A DNA stretch of 64,000 bases from Brevibacterium sp. RIT 803 (GCF_016892625.1 NZ_JAFEMW010000001.1:1488001-1552000); one strand, 5' to 3'; counted from the stretch's first letter, positions 1 to 9,506 are shown. Translations and numbers: made by a program. The notes: a model not told the origin generated them from the sequence alone.

Positions 1-977
1 TGACTGAGATCCTCGCCCCGAACGAAGTGACCTCTCAAGAATTCGACGAGCGCCTCGCCGATACCCTGTCCATGCTCAACCTGCCGACCGGGCTGCTGCA
101 GCGCGTCGCGGGAGTCTACGCGCGACGCAACTGGGACCAGCCGAGTCAGTTCGCCGACGGTGCGATCGCCGCTGGCAAGAAGGCTCTCGCCGACTCGGGA
201 GTCTCCCCCGACGCGATCGGACTGATGATCAACACCTCGGTCACGCGTGAGCACCTCGAGCCTTCTGTGGCCGTCGGCGTGCACGCCGGCATCGGCCTGG
301 GTTCTCAGGCGATGAACTTCGACATCGCCAACGCCTGCCTGGGCTTCGTCAACGGAATGACCCTGGCCGCGAACATGATCGACGCCGGCCAGATCGAATA
401 CGCCCTCGTCGTCGCCGGCGAGGATGCCTCCCGCGTCCAAGAGGCCACACTGCGCCGATTGACCCGCCCAGGCATCAGCCGTGAGGAGTACCTCAACGAG
501 TTCGCCTCCCTGACACTGGGATCCGGTGCCTCCGCCGCCGTCCTCGGGCCAGCCGACAAGCACCCGGAAGGCCACCGCATCCTCGGCGGCATCACCCGCG
601 CTGCGACCCAGCACCACGAACTGTGCGTGGGCGATCACAACGGAATGTTCACCGACACCAAGGGGCTGCTGGCCGGCGGCATGGAACTCGTCGTCGCCGC
701 GTGGGAAGAAGCCCACGAGGATGGCTGGAACTGGCGCGACATGGATCGCTACGTCATGCACCAGGTCTCCGACGTACACGTCAACTCGATCACGAAGGCC
801 GCGAACCTCGATCCCGATCGGATTCCGGTCACCTATCCCGAACTCGGCAATGTGGGACCGGCTTCCCTGCCGATCACGCTCAGCCGCGAGGCGTCACACC
901 TCAAACCCGGCGACCGCATCCTGTGCATGGGAGTCGGGTCGGGGCTCAACACCGCAATGACCGAAATCGAGTGGTAG
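1..977 (+). CDS. oleA: OleA, thiolase-fold 3-ketoacyl synthase (5' truncated)
   Basis: Condenses two fatty acyl-CoAs head to head into a beta-keto acid, the first step of long-chain olefin biosynthesis (known for the OleA family). The frame is open to the window edge, so the true start lies outside; an internal GTG at 27 is not the likely start because the residues before it also match OleA-like sequence. Counting from codon 27, the nucleophile Cys104 sits in NACLGF, His245 in MHQVSD and Asn275 in ELGNVGP, completing the Cys-His-Asn triad; Glu78 in HLEPS fits the glutamate OleA lends to its dimer partner. It lies 7 nt upstream of the OleB-OleC fusion, in one operon. KAS III (FabH) is the alternative by fold, but the neighbours decide for OleA. 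Confidence 0.88.
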   Translation, partial: TEILAPNEVTSQEFDERLADTLSMLNLPTGLLQRVAGVYARRNWDQPSQFADGAIAAGKKALADSGVSPDAIGLMINTSVTREHLEPSVAVGVHAGIGLGSQAMNFDIANACLGFVNGMTLAANMIDAGQIEYALVVAGEDASRVQEATLRRLTRPGISREEYLNEFASLTLGSGASAAVLGPADKHPEGHRILGGITRAATQHHELCVGDHNGMFTDTKGLLAGGMELVVAAWEEAHEDGWNWRDMDRYVMHQVSDVHVNSITKAANLDPDRIPVTYPELGNVGPASLPITLSREASHLKPGDRILCMGVGSGLNTAMTEIEW

Positions 978-984
978 AGGTTCG

Positions 985-3723
985 ATGATATTTCCTGCAC
1001 GGCCGGCTCAGGCTCCCCCGAAGCTGCCCGAGTGGGACCCCGCCTGGTCCCGAATCGTCGAGGCCAAGACACCCGACGGGCCGCATTCCTTCCATGTCCT
1101 CGACACCCTTGCGGTGCTGCGCGCCGAAGGGTTCGAACCCAGCGGCACGATTCTTGCCCTGCACGGCAATCCGACCTGGTCGTACCTGTGGCGACACCTT
1201 GCCCAGGCAACGATGGACGCTGCCCGTTCCGGCGGACGCGTGTGGCGGCTCATCGCCCCCGACCAGCTCGACATGGGCTTCTCGGAGCGGCTGGCGCATG
1301 AGTCTCTGCCGACTCCCCACGGCGCCGAGGTGCGCCGGATGTCCCAGCGCATCGATGACTTCGACGCCGTCGTCACGTCTCTTCTCGCCGAGGTGGCCGG
1401 CAGTTCTGCACTCGACGACGCAGTCGCGTCGGCCGATCATCCGATCGTGACGATCGGACACGACTGGGGCGGCGTCCTGTCCCTGGGGTGGGCGGCACGC
1501 AACACCGATCTCGTCTCCGCCTCGATCAGCCTCAACACGGCTGTCCACCAGCCTGAGGACGCCCCGATACCGGCACCTCTGCGGGCAACCTTGGCCGGAC
1601 CCATGCTGCCGACTGCCACCGTGGTCACCGACGGATTCCTGCGGGTGACGATGAGCCTCGGCGATCTCACCCCAGAGATCAAGGACGCCTTCCGTTCCCC
1701 GTATGAGAACGCCTCACAGCGCCACGGGATCGGCGGCTTCGTCGCCGACATCCCCGTCGACGAGAACCACCCGTCCTACTCGGAGCTGCAGCGTGTAGGC
1801 GCCGATATCGCAGCCTACGAGCACCCTGCCCTCCTGGTGTGGGGCCCGAAGGACCCGGTCTTCCTCGAACGCTATCTGCGTGACCTGCGTCAGCGCCTGC
1901 CCCAGGCCGACGTGCACCGCTTCGAGCTGGGTTCCCACTTAGTCAGCGAAGACTATGACGTGTCCGGCGTCGTCACCGACTGGCTGAAGACGCAGTTCCC
2001 CGTCGGCGATGCTGGAGCAGACGCAGCCTCCGGCACAACTGCTGCCGAGAACGCGACTGCGGCAGACCCTGCGCGTGGAGTCACCGCGATCCTCGACGCA
2101 CGCCACGACGACGAATCCATCGCCTCGGTGGACTTCGCACAGAATCCGGCGCAGCAGATCACCTGGCGTCATCTCTGGCACGTGACGACGAGCATCGCAG
2201 GCGGCCTGCTCGAACTCGGTGTGCGCCCCGGCGACCGAGTCTCCATGCTCGTCCCACCCGGTAACAACCTCACTGCAGCTCTCTACGCGTGCCTGAAGAT
2301 CGGTGCCGTCGCGGTCGTCGCCGATGCCGGACTGGGGCCGAAGGGCATGACTCGGGCGACCACCTCGGCGGATCCGCAGTGGATCATCGGGGAACTGCCT
2401 GGGCTCGGCCTCGCCCGTGCCTTCAACTGGCCCGGCCGGCGCATCTCCGTGTCCCCTCTGGGACCGGTGCAGGCCAAACTGTTCAAGGTCGAGACCAGCC
2501 TGACTGCGCTCTCGCGCACCACGCACCACGCGCAGCTGCCCACCCCGGCAGCCACCGACGATGCCGCGATCCTCTTCACCTCCGGGTCGACGGGGCCGGC
2601 CAAGGGCGTGCGCTACACCCATGGCGACATCTCCGCCCTTGCAGCAGTCCTGACCAGAGTTTTCGACGTGCACGAAGGCACCGGGCTGGTCGCCGGCTTC
2701 CCGCCCTTCGCGCTTCTGGGACCGGCCATCGGGGCTACTTCGGTGACTCCGGACATGTCCGTGACCAAACCGAAGACACTGACCGCCAGCGCCATCTCCG
2801 ATGCCATCATCGCCGGTCATTCCACGATGGTCTTCGCCTCACCCGCTGCGTACAAGAATGTCGCCGCCACCGCCTCTGAGCTGGATGAGGAACAGAAGGC
2901 CGCATGCGCACGGGTCGAGCTCGTGCTCTCGGCTGGGGCTCCCGTACCGCTGGATCTGATGGATTCCATCGCCGAGGTGTTCCCGAACGCGAGCATCCAC
3001 TCGCCGTATGGGATGACCGAGGGCCTCCTCCTGACTGACATCGACCGTGCCGGTGTCACCGCGGCAGCTGCCACGTCCAACCTCGGCGTGTGCGTGGGCC
3101 GCCCCATCGACGGCGTCGAGCTGGCACTGGCTGTGATCGACGACTCGGGTTCGTCTGCAGACACGCTGGAACAAGGAGTTGAGGCACAAGGGCGCTTGGG
3201 CGAGTTCGTCGTCAGCGCGGCCCACATCAAGTCCGGCTACGACAACCTCTGGGCCACCACCGCTGCCTCGGCTCGGGATGACCTCGACGGCCGAACCTGG
3301 CACCGGACGAACGACATCGGCCACATCGATGCCGAGGGGCGAGTCTGGCTCGAAGGCCGCCTGCAGCACGTGGTCACCACACCTCGCGGACCGGTGGGCC
3401 CTGGCGGTCTCGAGGCGCTCATCGATTCCGACGAGCAGGTCAGCCGCAGTTCGATCGTGGGCATCGGCCCGACCGGGACACAGTCTCTGGTGGCTGTCCT
3501 CGATGCCGAAGGGACCGATCTCTCCCCCGGCCTGGCACCGTTGGACCTGACATCGAGACTGCGGGAGCTGGTTGCCGAGGTCCTCGGACACGACCTCACC
3601 GCGGTGCTCGTCGCTCCCACGTTCCCGACCGACATCCGCCACAATTCGAAGATCGACCGATCCCGGTTGGCCGCCTGGGCCGATCATGTCCTATCGGGCG
3701 GTTCGGTGCGCACCAAGGTCTGA
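985..3723 (+). CDS. oleBC: OleB-OleC fusion: beta-lactone decarboxylase plus beta-lactone synthetase
   Basis: A 912-residue protein joining two enzymes of the olefin pathway. Residues about 50-335 are an alpha/beta hydrolase of the haloalkane-dehalogenase type (OleB): HGNP oxyanion loop at 60, nucleophile Asp160 in GHDWGG, acid Asp290 in GPKDP, His318 in GSHLV. An Ala/Asp/Thr-rich linker spans about 341-364. The rest is an acyl-adenylate-forming domain (OleC) with P-loop TSGSTGPAKG at about 532-541, PYGMTEG, and the C-terminal HNSKIDR lysine. OleC closes the beta-hydroxy acid to a beta-lactone and OleB removes CO2 to give the cis-olefin (family knowledge). OleB and OleC are separate proteins in Gammaproteobacteria and fused in many actinobacteria such as Micrococcus. 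Confidence 0.9.
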   Translation: MIFPARPAQAPPKLPEWDPAWSRIVEAKTPDGPHSFHVLDTLAVLRAEGFEPSGTILALHGNPTWSYLWRHLAQATMDAARSGGRVWRLIAPDQLDMGFSERLAHESLPTPHGAEVRRMSQRIDDFDAVVTSLLAEVAGSSALDDAVASADHPIVTIGHDWGGVLSLGWAARNTDLVSASISLNTAVHQPEDAPIPAPLRATLAGPMLPTATVVTDGFLRVTMSLGDLTPEIKDAFRSPYENASQRHGIGGFVADIPVDENHPSYSELQRVGADIAAYEHPALLVWGPKDPVFLERYLRDLRQRLPQADVHRFELGSHLVSEDYDVSGVVTDWLKTQFPVGDAGADAASGTTAAENATAADPARGVTAILDARHDDESIASVDFAQNPAQQITWRHLWHVTTSIAGGLLELGVRPGDRVSMLVPPGNNLTAALYACLKIGAVAVVADAGLGPKGMTRATTSADPQWIIGELPGLGLARAFNWPGRRISVSPLGPVQAKLFKVETSLTALSRTTHHAQLPTPAATDDAAILFTSGSTGPAKGVRYTHGDISALAAVLTRVFDVHEGTGLVAGFPPFALLGPAIGATSVTPDMSVTKPKTLTASAISDAIIAGHSTMVFASPAAYKNVAATASELDEEQKAACARVELVLSAGAPVPLDLMDSIAEVFPNASIHSPYGMTEGLLLTDIDRAGVTAAAATSNLGVCVGRPIDGVELALAVIDDSGSSADTLEQGVEAQGRLGEFVVSAAHIKSGYDNLWATTAASARDDLDGRTWHRTNDIGHIDAEGRVWLEGRLQHVVTTPRGPVGPGGLEALIDSDEQVSRSSIVGIGPTGTQSLVAVLDAEGTDLSPGLAPLDLTSRLRELVAEVLGHDLTAVLVAPTFPTDIRHNSKIDRSRLAAWADHVLSGGSVRTKV

Positions 3724-3747
3724 ATCCCGACCGTCTGAGGAGTCTTC

Positions 3748-4755
3748 ATGAAGATCACCGTCACCGGGGCCTCCGGGCTCCTGGGTTCGTCCGTCGCACG
3801 CGCACTGGTGGCAGGCGGCCACCAGGTCACGACTCTGCAGCGTCGCCCCTCCTCGGTCGCTGGCGTCCGTGATGTCATCGGGTCCGTCACCGATCCGAGC
3901 AGTGTCGGCGAAGCCCTCACCGGCGCCGAGGCGATTGTGCACTTGGCGGCGAAGGTATCGATGATGGGCGACCCCAGTGAGTTCGAGGCCGTGAACATCG
4001 GCGGCACGCGCACTCTCGTCGATGCTGCTGTGGCCGCAGGTGTGCAGCGCCTGGTCCACATCTCCTCTCCGTCGGTAGCGCACACCGGGGACTCGATCAT
4101 CGGCGAAGGCGCGGGTCCGGCCTCCCCCGAGCTCGCGCACGGTGAGTACGCGCGAACGAAGGCCGCCGGTGAGCTCATCGCTCTGGACGCCGATTCCGAG
4201 GACTTCAAGGTCCTCGTCCTGCGCCCACATCTCATGTGGGGGCCAGGCGACACTCAGCTGACCGAACGCGTCATCGATCGCGCACGGGCTGGCCGGATGC
4301 CGGTGCTGGGGTCGGGTGCACCACTCGTCGATGCCCTGTTCGTCGACAATGCGGTCGAGGCGATCGTTGCCGCAGTCGACGCCGTCGCGTCCACGCACGG
4401 TGAATCGCTGGTGGTGACGAACGGTCAGCCGCGCCCGATCGGGGAGCTCATGTCACGCATCGCCATCGCCGGCGGCGCCGGGGTGCCGAAGCTGCGTGTT
4501 CCCGTGGGTCCCGCGCTGGCGGCCGGTTCGGTCGTGGAGAAGGTGTGGGATCTGGGCGAGCATGACGACGAGCCACCGCTGACCAGGTTCTTGGCCGAGC
4601 AGCTCTCAACGGCGCACTGGTTCGACCAGCGCCGCACCCAGGAAGTCCTCGGGTGGACGCCGCGGGTCAGCATCGAGGAGGGGCTGAAGCTCCTCGCCGC
4701 TCACTACGCGAACGAGGAAACACTCAGCGCTTCGAGTCGGGTCCCTCGTCCTTAG
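3748..4755 (+). CDS. oleD: OleD, NAD(P)-dependent 2-alkyl-3-ketoacid reductase
   Basis: Short-chain dehydrogenase/epimerase of 335 residues that reduces the OleA product to a beta-hydroxy acid. The N-terminus carries the extended-SDR dinucleotide motif TGASGLLG (residues 5-12), and the catalytic YxxxK is present as YARTK after an ISSPS segment. It follows oleBC by 24 nt with GAGGAGTC just before ATG, so it is probably the last gene of the operon. Its last 32 nt overlap the 3' end of the opposite-strand gene at 4724-5533. Assignment rests on the oleA-oleBC-oleD order; on sequence alone it could be any sterol-dehydrogenase-like epimerase. Confidence 0.88.
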   Translation: MKITVTGASGLLGSSVARALVAGGHQVTTLQRRPSSVAGVRDVIGSVTDPSSVGEALTGAEAIVHLAAKVSMMGDPSEFEAVNIGGTRTLVDAAVAAGVQRLVHISSPSVAHTGDSIIGEGAGPASPELAHGEYARTKAAGELIALDADSEDFKVLVLRPHLMWGPGDTQLTERVIDRARAGRMPVLGSGAPLVDALFVDNAVEAIVAAVDAVASTHGESLVVTNGQPRPIGELMSRIAIAGGAGVPKLRVPVGPALAAGSVVEKVWDLGEHDDEPPLTRFLAEQLSTAHWFDQRRTQEVLGWTPRVSIEEGLKLLAAHYANEETLSASSRVPRP

Positions 4756-5533
4756 CTTGGTCGCCGGAGGGATCATCATCCGAGACACCATCGGTGTCTG
4801 CCGACTCCGCGTCTTCCAGAGAATCGACGGAGATTCCCGGCTCTCCGGTCGGAGGGCTCTCCAGAGATGACCCCGTGGCCCCTTCGTCGTACTCTTCGGG
4901 GGCCAGGGTCTCCGGCTCGTCCAGAGTCTTGGCCTCGTCAGGAGTCCCCGTTTCATCCTGTGCGACGTCGCTCGCCTTCTGCCGGTCCCGCGAATCGTCG
5001 CCGTCATCCGGCTCTGCCTCGATCGAGGACTCATCAGCGTCCGGTGATGTGCCATCCTCACCTGCCGAGCGCATCGGCGGGGCCGCTGCCACAGGAGTGC
5101 CATCGGCTGGCTTCGCAGCTGGCACAGCGGTCTGACCTTCAGTCTTCGACTCGTTCGACTCGGCGGCCTTGACGTCAGCCTTCGTCCCGGTGCCTTCGTC
5201 TTCTGTCTCCGGCTGCGCAACGGTGTCACCGGCTTCGGTGTCGCCAGCTTGGGTGTCATCGAGACTCACGCCCGCCTCGGCGGCCAATTGGGAGCGACGC
5301 TCGGCGCGTGCATTCGCCCGCTCCTCCTCACTCATCGCCGGCTTCGCCGGAGCGGCATCCTTGTTGGTGGGCTTGACGAGCTCCCAGATCAGGAGAACGA
5401 CGACCATCGTGATTCCGACGGTGGCGCCCATCAGCAGCGAACCCCACGGACGCGGCATGGAGAAAAGGTCGGCGAAGGCGTTGATGCCGAACAGAGCGCC
5501 GATGCCGATGATCAGAGCAACAAGATATCTCAT
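4724..5533 (-). CDS. membrane protein with long acidic tail, unknown function
   Basis: The predicted product of 269 residues starts with two hydrophobic segments (about 3-20 and 31-51) followed by WELVKP and a roughly 200-residue tail very rich in Glu, Asp, Ala, Thr and Ser. The tail looks disordered and cytoplasmic. I chose the ATG at 5533: it begins the hydrophobic segment directly and has CACAAT six bases upstream, while the in-frame TTG at 5563 has no ribosome site. The gene converges on oleD and overlaps it by 32 nt. I recognise no family. Confidence 0.6.
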   Translation of the reverse strand: MRYLVALIIGIGALFGINAFADLFSMPRPWGSLLMGATVGITMVVVLLIWELVKPTNKDAAPAKPAMSEEERANARAERRSQLAAEAGVSLDDTQAGDTEAGDTVAQPETEDEGTGTKADVKAAESNESKTEGQTAVPAAKPADGTPVAAAPPMRSAGEDGTSPDADESSIEAEPDDGDDSRDRQKASDVAQDETGTPDEAKTLDEPETLAPEEYDEGATGSSLESPPTGEPGISVDSLEDAESADTDGVSDDDPSGDQAKDEGPDSKR

Positions 5534-5714
5534 GTTCCCATTGTGCCTTGTCTGCGAACGCAATCAGGTGATGTCGGCACAATACCTGTCGTGATGGGTA
5601 CGAATCCGCAGGATCTCTGTGCGAGATGGTCACACGCTCAGCCCGTCGGCGGTCGCTGGGGCAACCCGAATGGCCACCGACCCAAGATGGGCCGGTGACT
5701 TCGGCAGATCGGAC

Positions 5715-6407
5715 TCAGGCCTGGTCGCGCGGCATGATGTGGATGTGGTCGATGTTGACGTGACTCGGCAGGCAGGCGGCCCAGCGGATCGACTCGGCGA
5801 CATCCTCGGCGGACAGGTTGAGCTTGCCCGCGTAGACCTTGGCTGCCCTGTCCTCATCGCCGTCGAACCGGTTGAGGGAGAAGTCGGTCTCGACCCGCCC
5901 TGGGTCGATCTGAGTCACTCGGATGGGATCGCCGACGTGTTCCAAGCGCAGCACACGGGTCAGCGCACCCTCGCCGAACTTCGCAACGTTGTACCCTGCA
6001 CCTCCGGCGTAGGGAGTGAAGGCGGCCATGGAGACGGTGTTGATGATGTGACCTTCGGAAGCGATCAGCTTGTCCAGCAGGGCCTTGGTGACTCGGACGG
6101 TGCCGAGGACGTTGACGTCGAACATCCACTGCCATTCCTCGAGGTCGGCCTCGGCCACTGGGTCGAGTCCCTTGGCGCCGCCGGCGTTGTTGACCAGCAG
6201 ATCGACTCGATCGACCTGGGCGGCGAGATCTGCAACGGAATCATCCGAGCTGACGTCGAGTTCGACGGCGGTGCCTCCGATGTCGGCAGCCACCTTCTCG
6301 ATCTTGTCTTTGCGACGAGCGGCGACGATGACCTGCCAGCCATCCTGCGCGAGCGCTGCGGCTGTGGCCGCGCCGATTCCGGACGAAGTTCCGGTCACGA
6401 TTGCCAC
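5715..6407 (-). CDS. short-chain dehydrogenase/reductase (YdfG-like)
   Basis: Classical SDR of 230 residues. The cofactor motif TGTSSGIG is at residues 5-12, NNAG in the middle, a catalytic Ser in INTVSM, and YNVAK as the catalytic Tyr-Lys pair. An arginine-rich strand after the first beta-alpha unit (VAARRKDK) points to NADP(H). The resemblance to 3-hydroxy acid dehydrogenases of the YdfG type is an impression; the substrate cannot be read. The GTG at 6407 is the only start before an in-frame stop upstream, and GAGAG lies ten bases before it. It is divergent from prpE. Confidence 0.8.
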   Translation of the reverse strand: MAIVTGTSSGIGAATAAALAQDGWQVIVAARRKDKIEKVAADIGGTAVELDVSSDDSVADLAAQVDRVDLLVNNAGGAKGLDPVAEADLEEWQWMFDVNVLGTVRVTKALLDKLIASEGHIINTVSMAAFTPYAGGAGYNVAKFGEGALTRVLRLEHVGDPIRVTQIDPGRVETDFSLNRFDGDEDRAAKVYAGKLNLSAEDVAESIRWAACLPSHVNIDHIHIMPRDQA

Positions 6408-6623
6408 CTTCTGCGTGCTCTCATGTGATTACGTCATGGCGTCAGTGTGGCACAGGGCAGATCTTCAACAACACTGTCTCACCATGTGCGCTCAGGAGGC
6501 GCGCCCACAGCCGGAAAACGCTGTCGCTGTAGCCCTTCAACGGCTAGTGCGCAACCATCAGGGACCACCAAATCGACCCGCCCCACCCCTGTGCCGATCT
6601 GTGCCATGGGTCACAATGGAACC

Positions 6624-8555
6624 ATGAACACGATCACACAGGACCAATCCCCCAGCTACGACGATGTCATCGCGCGCATCGATGCCGATCCTGAAGAATT
6701 CTGGCTCGACGAGGCTAAGAGACACATCGACTGGGTCACCGAACCGGCTCGCGCCGTCGACGACGCGAATGCCCCCATCTACCGCTGGTTCCCCGACGGC
6801 GAGCTCAATGTGTGCTTCAACGCCGTCGACCGCCACGTGGCGGCCGGACGCGGAGATCAGGCCGCCATCATCTATGACTCGCCTGTCATCGACACGATTC
6901 GCACGATCACGTACTCGGAACTCCTCGGTGAGGTCTCCCATTTCGCCAGGGCGCTGTCCGACAAGGGCGTGGTCAAGGGCGATCGGGTCATCATCTACAT
7001 GCCGATGGTCCCCGAGGCCGCCATCGCCATGCTCGCCTGTGCCCGCATCGGAGCGATCCACTCGGTGGTCTTCGGCGGATTCGCACCCAACGAGCTGGCT
7101 GTTCGCATCGACGACACCTCTCCGAAGGCCGTCATCTCCACCTCGTGCGGGGTCGAGAAGAGCCGCATCCTCGAGTACAAGCCCATGGTTGACGAGGCGA
7201 TCGACATCGCCGAGAACAAACCTGAGTTCACCGTCATCGTCCAACGCGACGAGCACCGCTGCGATATGGGCGAGAACGATCTCGACTACGCCGAACTGCT
7301 CGCGAACACTCCCGAGGGCATTGATCCGGTCACCGTCAAGGCCACCGATGAACTCTACGTCCTCTACACCTCCGGCACGACGGGCAAACCGAAGGGCATC
7401 GTGCGTGATTCCGGAGGCTACGCGGTAGCCTCTGCATTCTCGATGCCCAACGTCTTCGGGCTCAATCCCGGCGACACGATGTTCACCGCATCCGACGTCG
7501 GCTGGGTCGTCGGCCACACCTACATCGTCTACGCGCCGCTGCTTGCCGGAGTCACTTCGGTCCTGTTCGAGGGCAAGCCGATCGGCACCCCCGATGCGGG
7601 CACCTTCTTCCGCATCATCGAAGACCACGGGGTCAACGTTCATTTCACGGCGCCGACAGCCATGCGCGTCGTCCGCAAGGAAGATCCGAACGGCGAACTC
7701 ATCAAGAAGTACGACCTCTCCAGCCTGCGGGCCTCATTCCTCGCCGGCGAACGCCTGGACCCGGACACCTATGAGTGGACGACGAAGATCCTCGCCGAGG
7801 CGGCCGGTCGGGACATTCCCGTCGTCGACAACTGGTGGCAGACGGAGACCGGCTGGCCGATCGCGGCAAATCCGCTCGGACTCACTCAGTTCCCCCTCAA
7901 AGCCGGGTCTCCGACGAAGCCGGTGCCGGGCTTCCGGGTCGAAGTCCTCGATCCAACCGGTAAGCCCATGCCGGCCGGTGAGGAGGGCCTCATCGTCATG
8001 AAGCTGCCCCTGCCGCCGGGAACGATGGCCACCGTCTGGGGCGATGACTCCAGATTCGTGTCCTCGTATCTGTCCGCGTTCGACGGCTACTACCTCACCG
8101 GAGACTCGGGCTACATCGACGAAGACGGATATGTCTTCGTCATGGGCCGCACCGACGATGTCATCAACGTCGCCGGCCACCGCCTGTCCACGGGCATGAT
8201 CGAGGCCGTCATCGCCTCCCACCCTGCGGTCACGGAAACCGCCGTGATCGGCGTTCACGATGACACGAAGGGACAGAATCCGCGCGCACTGGTCGTTCTC
8301 GGTGATTCCGCCGAGGCGACCGACCCGGATGCGGTCATCGCCGAACTCGTGGCGCTGGTGCGCAAAGAGATCGGCCCCGTCGCCGCATTCAAACAGGTCG
8401 ATATCGTCTCTGCTCTGCCGAAGACACGGTCGGGGAAGATCCTGCGCAAGACGATGCGCGAGATCGCCGACGGAGTCGACTCCCCGGCCGTGCCCTCGAC
8501 GATTGAGGACCCTGCAGTGCTCGAGGCATTGGAGTCAGTGCTCCAGCGCGACTGA
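6624..8555 (+). CDS. prpE: propionyl-CoA synthetase (PrpE-type acyl-CoA ligase)
   Basis: Activates propionate (or acetate) with ATP and CoA through an acyl-adenylate. The 643-residue protein carries the ACS N-terminal domain, the P-loop YTSGTTGKPKG, the motif WWQTETGWPIA followed by ANPLGL that marks the PrpE/ACSS3 branch rather than classic Acs, TGDSGYIDEDGY, and the catalytic lysine in TRSGKILRK near the C-terminus. I place the start at ATG 6624, where the acyl-CoA synthetase N-terminus begins; an upstream open extension to 6447 has no similarity to the family. CACAAT lies six bases before ATG. Propionate use fits odd-chain and amino-acid catabolism. Confidence 0.88.
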   Translation: MNTITQDQSPSYDDVIARIDADPEEFWLDEAKRHIDWVTEPARAVDDANAPIYRWFPDGELNVCFNAVDRHVAAGRGDQAAIIYDSPVIDTIRTITYSELLGEVSHFARALSDKGVVKGDRVIIYMPMVPEAAIAMLACARIGAIHSVVFGGFAPNELAVRIDDTSPKAVISTSCGVEKSRILEYKPMVDEAIDIAENKPEFTVIVQRDEHRCDMGENDLDYAELLANTPEGIDPVTVKATDELYVLYTSGTTGKPKGIVRDSGGYAVASAFSMPNVFGLNPGDTMFTASDVGWVVGHTYIVYAPLLAGVTSVLFEGKPIGTPDAGTFFRIIEDHGVNVHFTAPTAMRVVRKEDPNGELIKKYDLSSLRASFLAGERLDPDTYEWTTKILAEAAGRDIPVVDNWWQTETGWPIAANPLGLTQFPLKAGSPTKPVPGFRVEVLDPTGKPMPAGEEGLIVMKLPLPPGTMATVWGDDSRFVSSYLSAFDGYYLTGDSGYIDEDGYVFVMGRTDDVINVAGHRLSTGMIEAVIASHPAVTETAVIGVHDDTKGQNPRALVVLGDSAEATDPDAVIAELVALVRKEIGPVAAFKQVDIVSALPKTRSGKILRKTMREIADGVDSPAVPSTIEDPAVLEALESVLQRD

Positions 8556-8566
8556 GCACTGACTGC

Positions 8567-8588
8567 CCTGAGCCCTTGAGCGCTCAGG
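8567..8588. terminator. short hairpin between convergent genes
   Basis: Arms CCTGAGC (8567-8573) and GCTCAGG (8582-8588) flank an 8-base loop between the convergent ends of prpE and the gene at 8584-9420. No T-run is visible on either strand, so termination activity is an inference. Confidence 0.35.
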
Positions 8589-9420
8589 ACCGGGCACCGC
8601 GCATGTATCCCGCTGCGAACCCGTGGTCGAAGGCAGCCCCGACCATCCTGCCCATACCTCGGCGTCGGCCGCCAGCGCGGTGGTCACGTCCTCGGTGGTC
8701 ATGTCCACGGTGGTCACGTCCTCGGTGGTCGGTGCCGTGAGTGCCAGATCCACACTCTCCATGGCCGCGGTGGTGGACGAAACGGCCTTCGTCTGCACTG
8801 TCTTCGCCCCACTCCTCGGACGAGCTCCAGCCACCACGCGAGGCCCACTCATGACGCTGGCCCCGGTCGCAGCGGGGACCGAAGCCGCGCCCGATCCCGG
8901 GTCCGAACTCAGGTCCGAACTCAGGTCCGAACTCAGGTCCGAACCTGGGCCCGAACTTGGGCCCGAAGCCGCGCCGACCGGCGAATTCTCGGCGATCGTT
9001 CCATTCTTCGCCTGCGCCCCCTGCATCCCCGCCGAGCGCGTCAACGATTTTGCCAAGGTTCTCTGTCAGAGATTCGAGCTCCTCATCCGACAGCGCCTCG
9101 TCGATCACGGCATCGATCTGTTCATGGATCGCCTGGCCACGGCTTCCGAACTCCCCCGCCGCAGCCGCGACAAAGACCTTTCGGCGCAGCAGGCGGCTCG
9201 CCTGCTTAAGAAGGTCCGTTAACTCTGGGGTCTCGTCACGCATGTCGAAATCGCCACCCTCGGCAGGTTTTGTCTCGTCGAATTCGTGTCCATCATTCAT
9301 ATTCATGCTCTCCTGACTGGGAATATCACTTCGATCGTCTGCACGGTCCTCGTGACCTTCTTGGCCGCTGCCGGTGCTGGTGTTGGTGTCATTCTGTTCG
9401 CTGTTGTTGTGCGAGTTCAT
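8584..9420 (-). CDS. low-complexity Gly/Phe/Pro- and His/Asp/Arg-rich protein, unknown
   Basis: Predicted 278-residue hydrophilic protein without signal peptide or membrane segment. An acidic Asn/Ser/Glu N-terminus (1-65) leads to a short helical part (about 65-135, with PELTDLLKQASRLLRR and DEALSDEELESLTENL). Tandem FGPEFGP units follow, then HRGRDHRGHDHRG repeats, and a basic Gly-rich end. The repeats are visible in DNA as near-identical 12-mers around 8905-8945 and 8681-8730. ATG 9420 is chosen because GGGAGA lies just upstream. It is divergent from a MarR gene whose N-terminus has the same Gly/Phe/Pro/His composition. The His and Asp richness would suit metal binding, but no function can be assigned. 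Confidence 0.6.
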   Translation of the reverse strand: MNSHNNSEQNDTNTSTGSGQEGHEDRADDRSDIPSQESMNMNDGHEFDETKPAEGGDFDMRDETPELTDLLKQASRLLRRKVFVAAAAGEFGSRGQAIHEQIDAVIDEALSDEELESLTENLGKIVDALGGDAGGAGEEWNDRREFAGRRGFGPKFGPRFGPEFGPEFGPEFGPGIGRGFGPRCDRGQRHEWASRGGWSSSEEWGEDSADEGRFVHHRGHGECGSGTHGTDHRGRDHRGHDHRGRDHRAGGRRRGMGRMVGAAFDHGFAAGYMRGARS

Positions 9421-9460
9421 GTCGTCTCCCTTGCTTGTCATTTGACATGTATATGTAGCA

Positions 9461-9485
9461 TGACATGCATTTAGGATGCATGTCA
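9461..9485. promoter_or_regulatory. perfect inverted repeat, probable MarR operator
   Basis: TGACATGCAT (9461-9470), a 5-base spacer, then ATGCATGTCA (9476-9485), a perfect 10-bp inverted repeat. A second related pair, TTGACATGT at 9442-9450 and ACATGTAAA at 9490-9498, flanks it. The site sits in the 86-bp gap between the divergent low-complexity gene and the MarR gene and runs up to the TAAAAT -10 box of the latter, so bound protein could block both promoters. Confidence 0.65.
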
Positions 9486-9506
9486 ATCAACATGTAAAAT
9501 CGGAGT

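Noticed and set aside
6447-6623. Longer N-terminus of the propionyl-CoA synthetase
   Set aside because: The extension is Arg/Ser/Pro-rich with no similarity to the acyl-CoA synthetase family; ATG 6624 begins the conserved protein.
8681-8945. Tandem 12-mers resembling a short repeat array
   Set aside because: They lie within a coding frame and give FGPEFGP and HRGxDHRG peptide repeats, with no spacers of CRISPR type.
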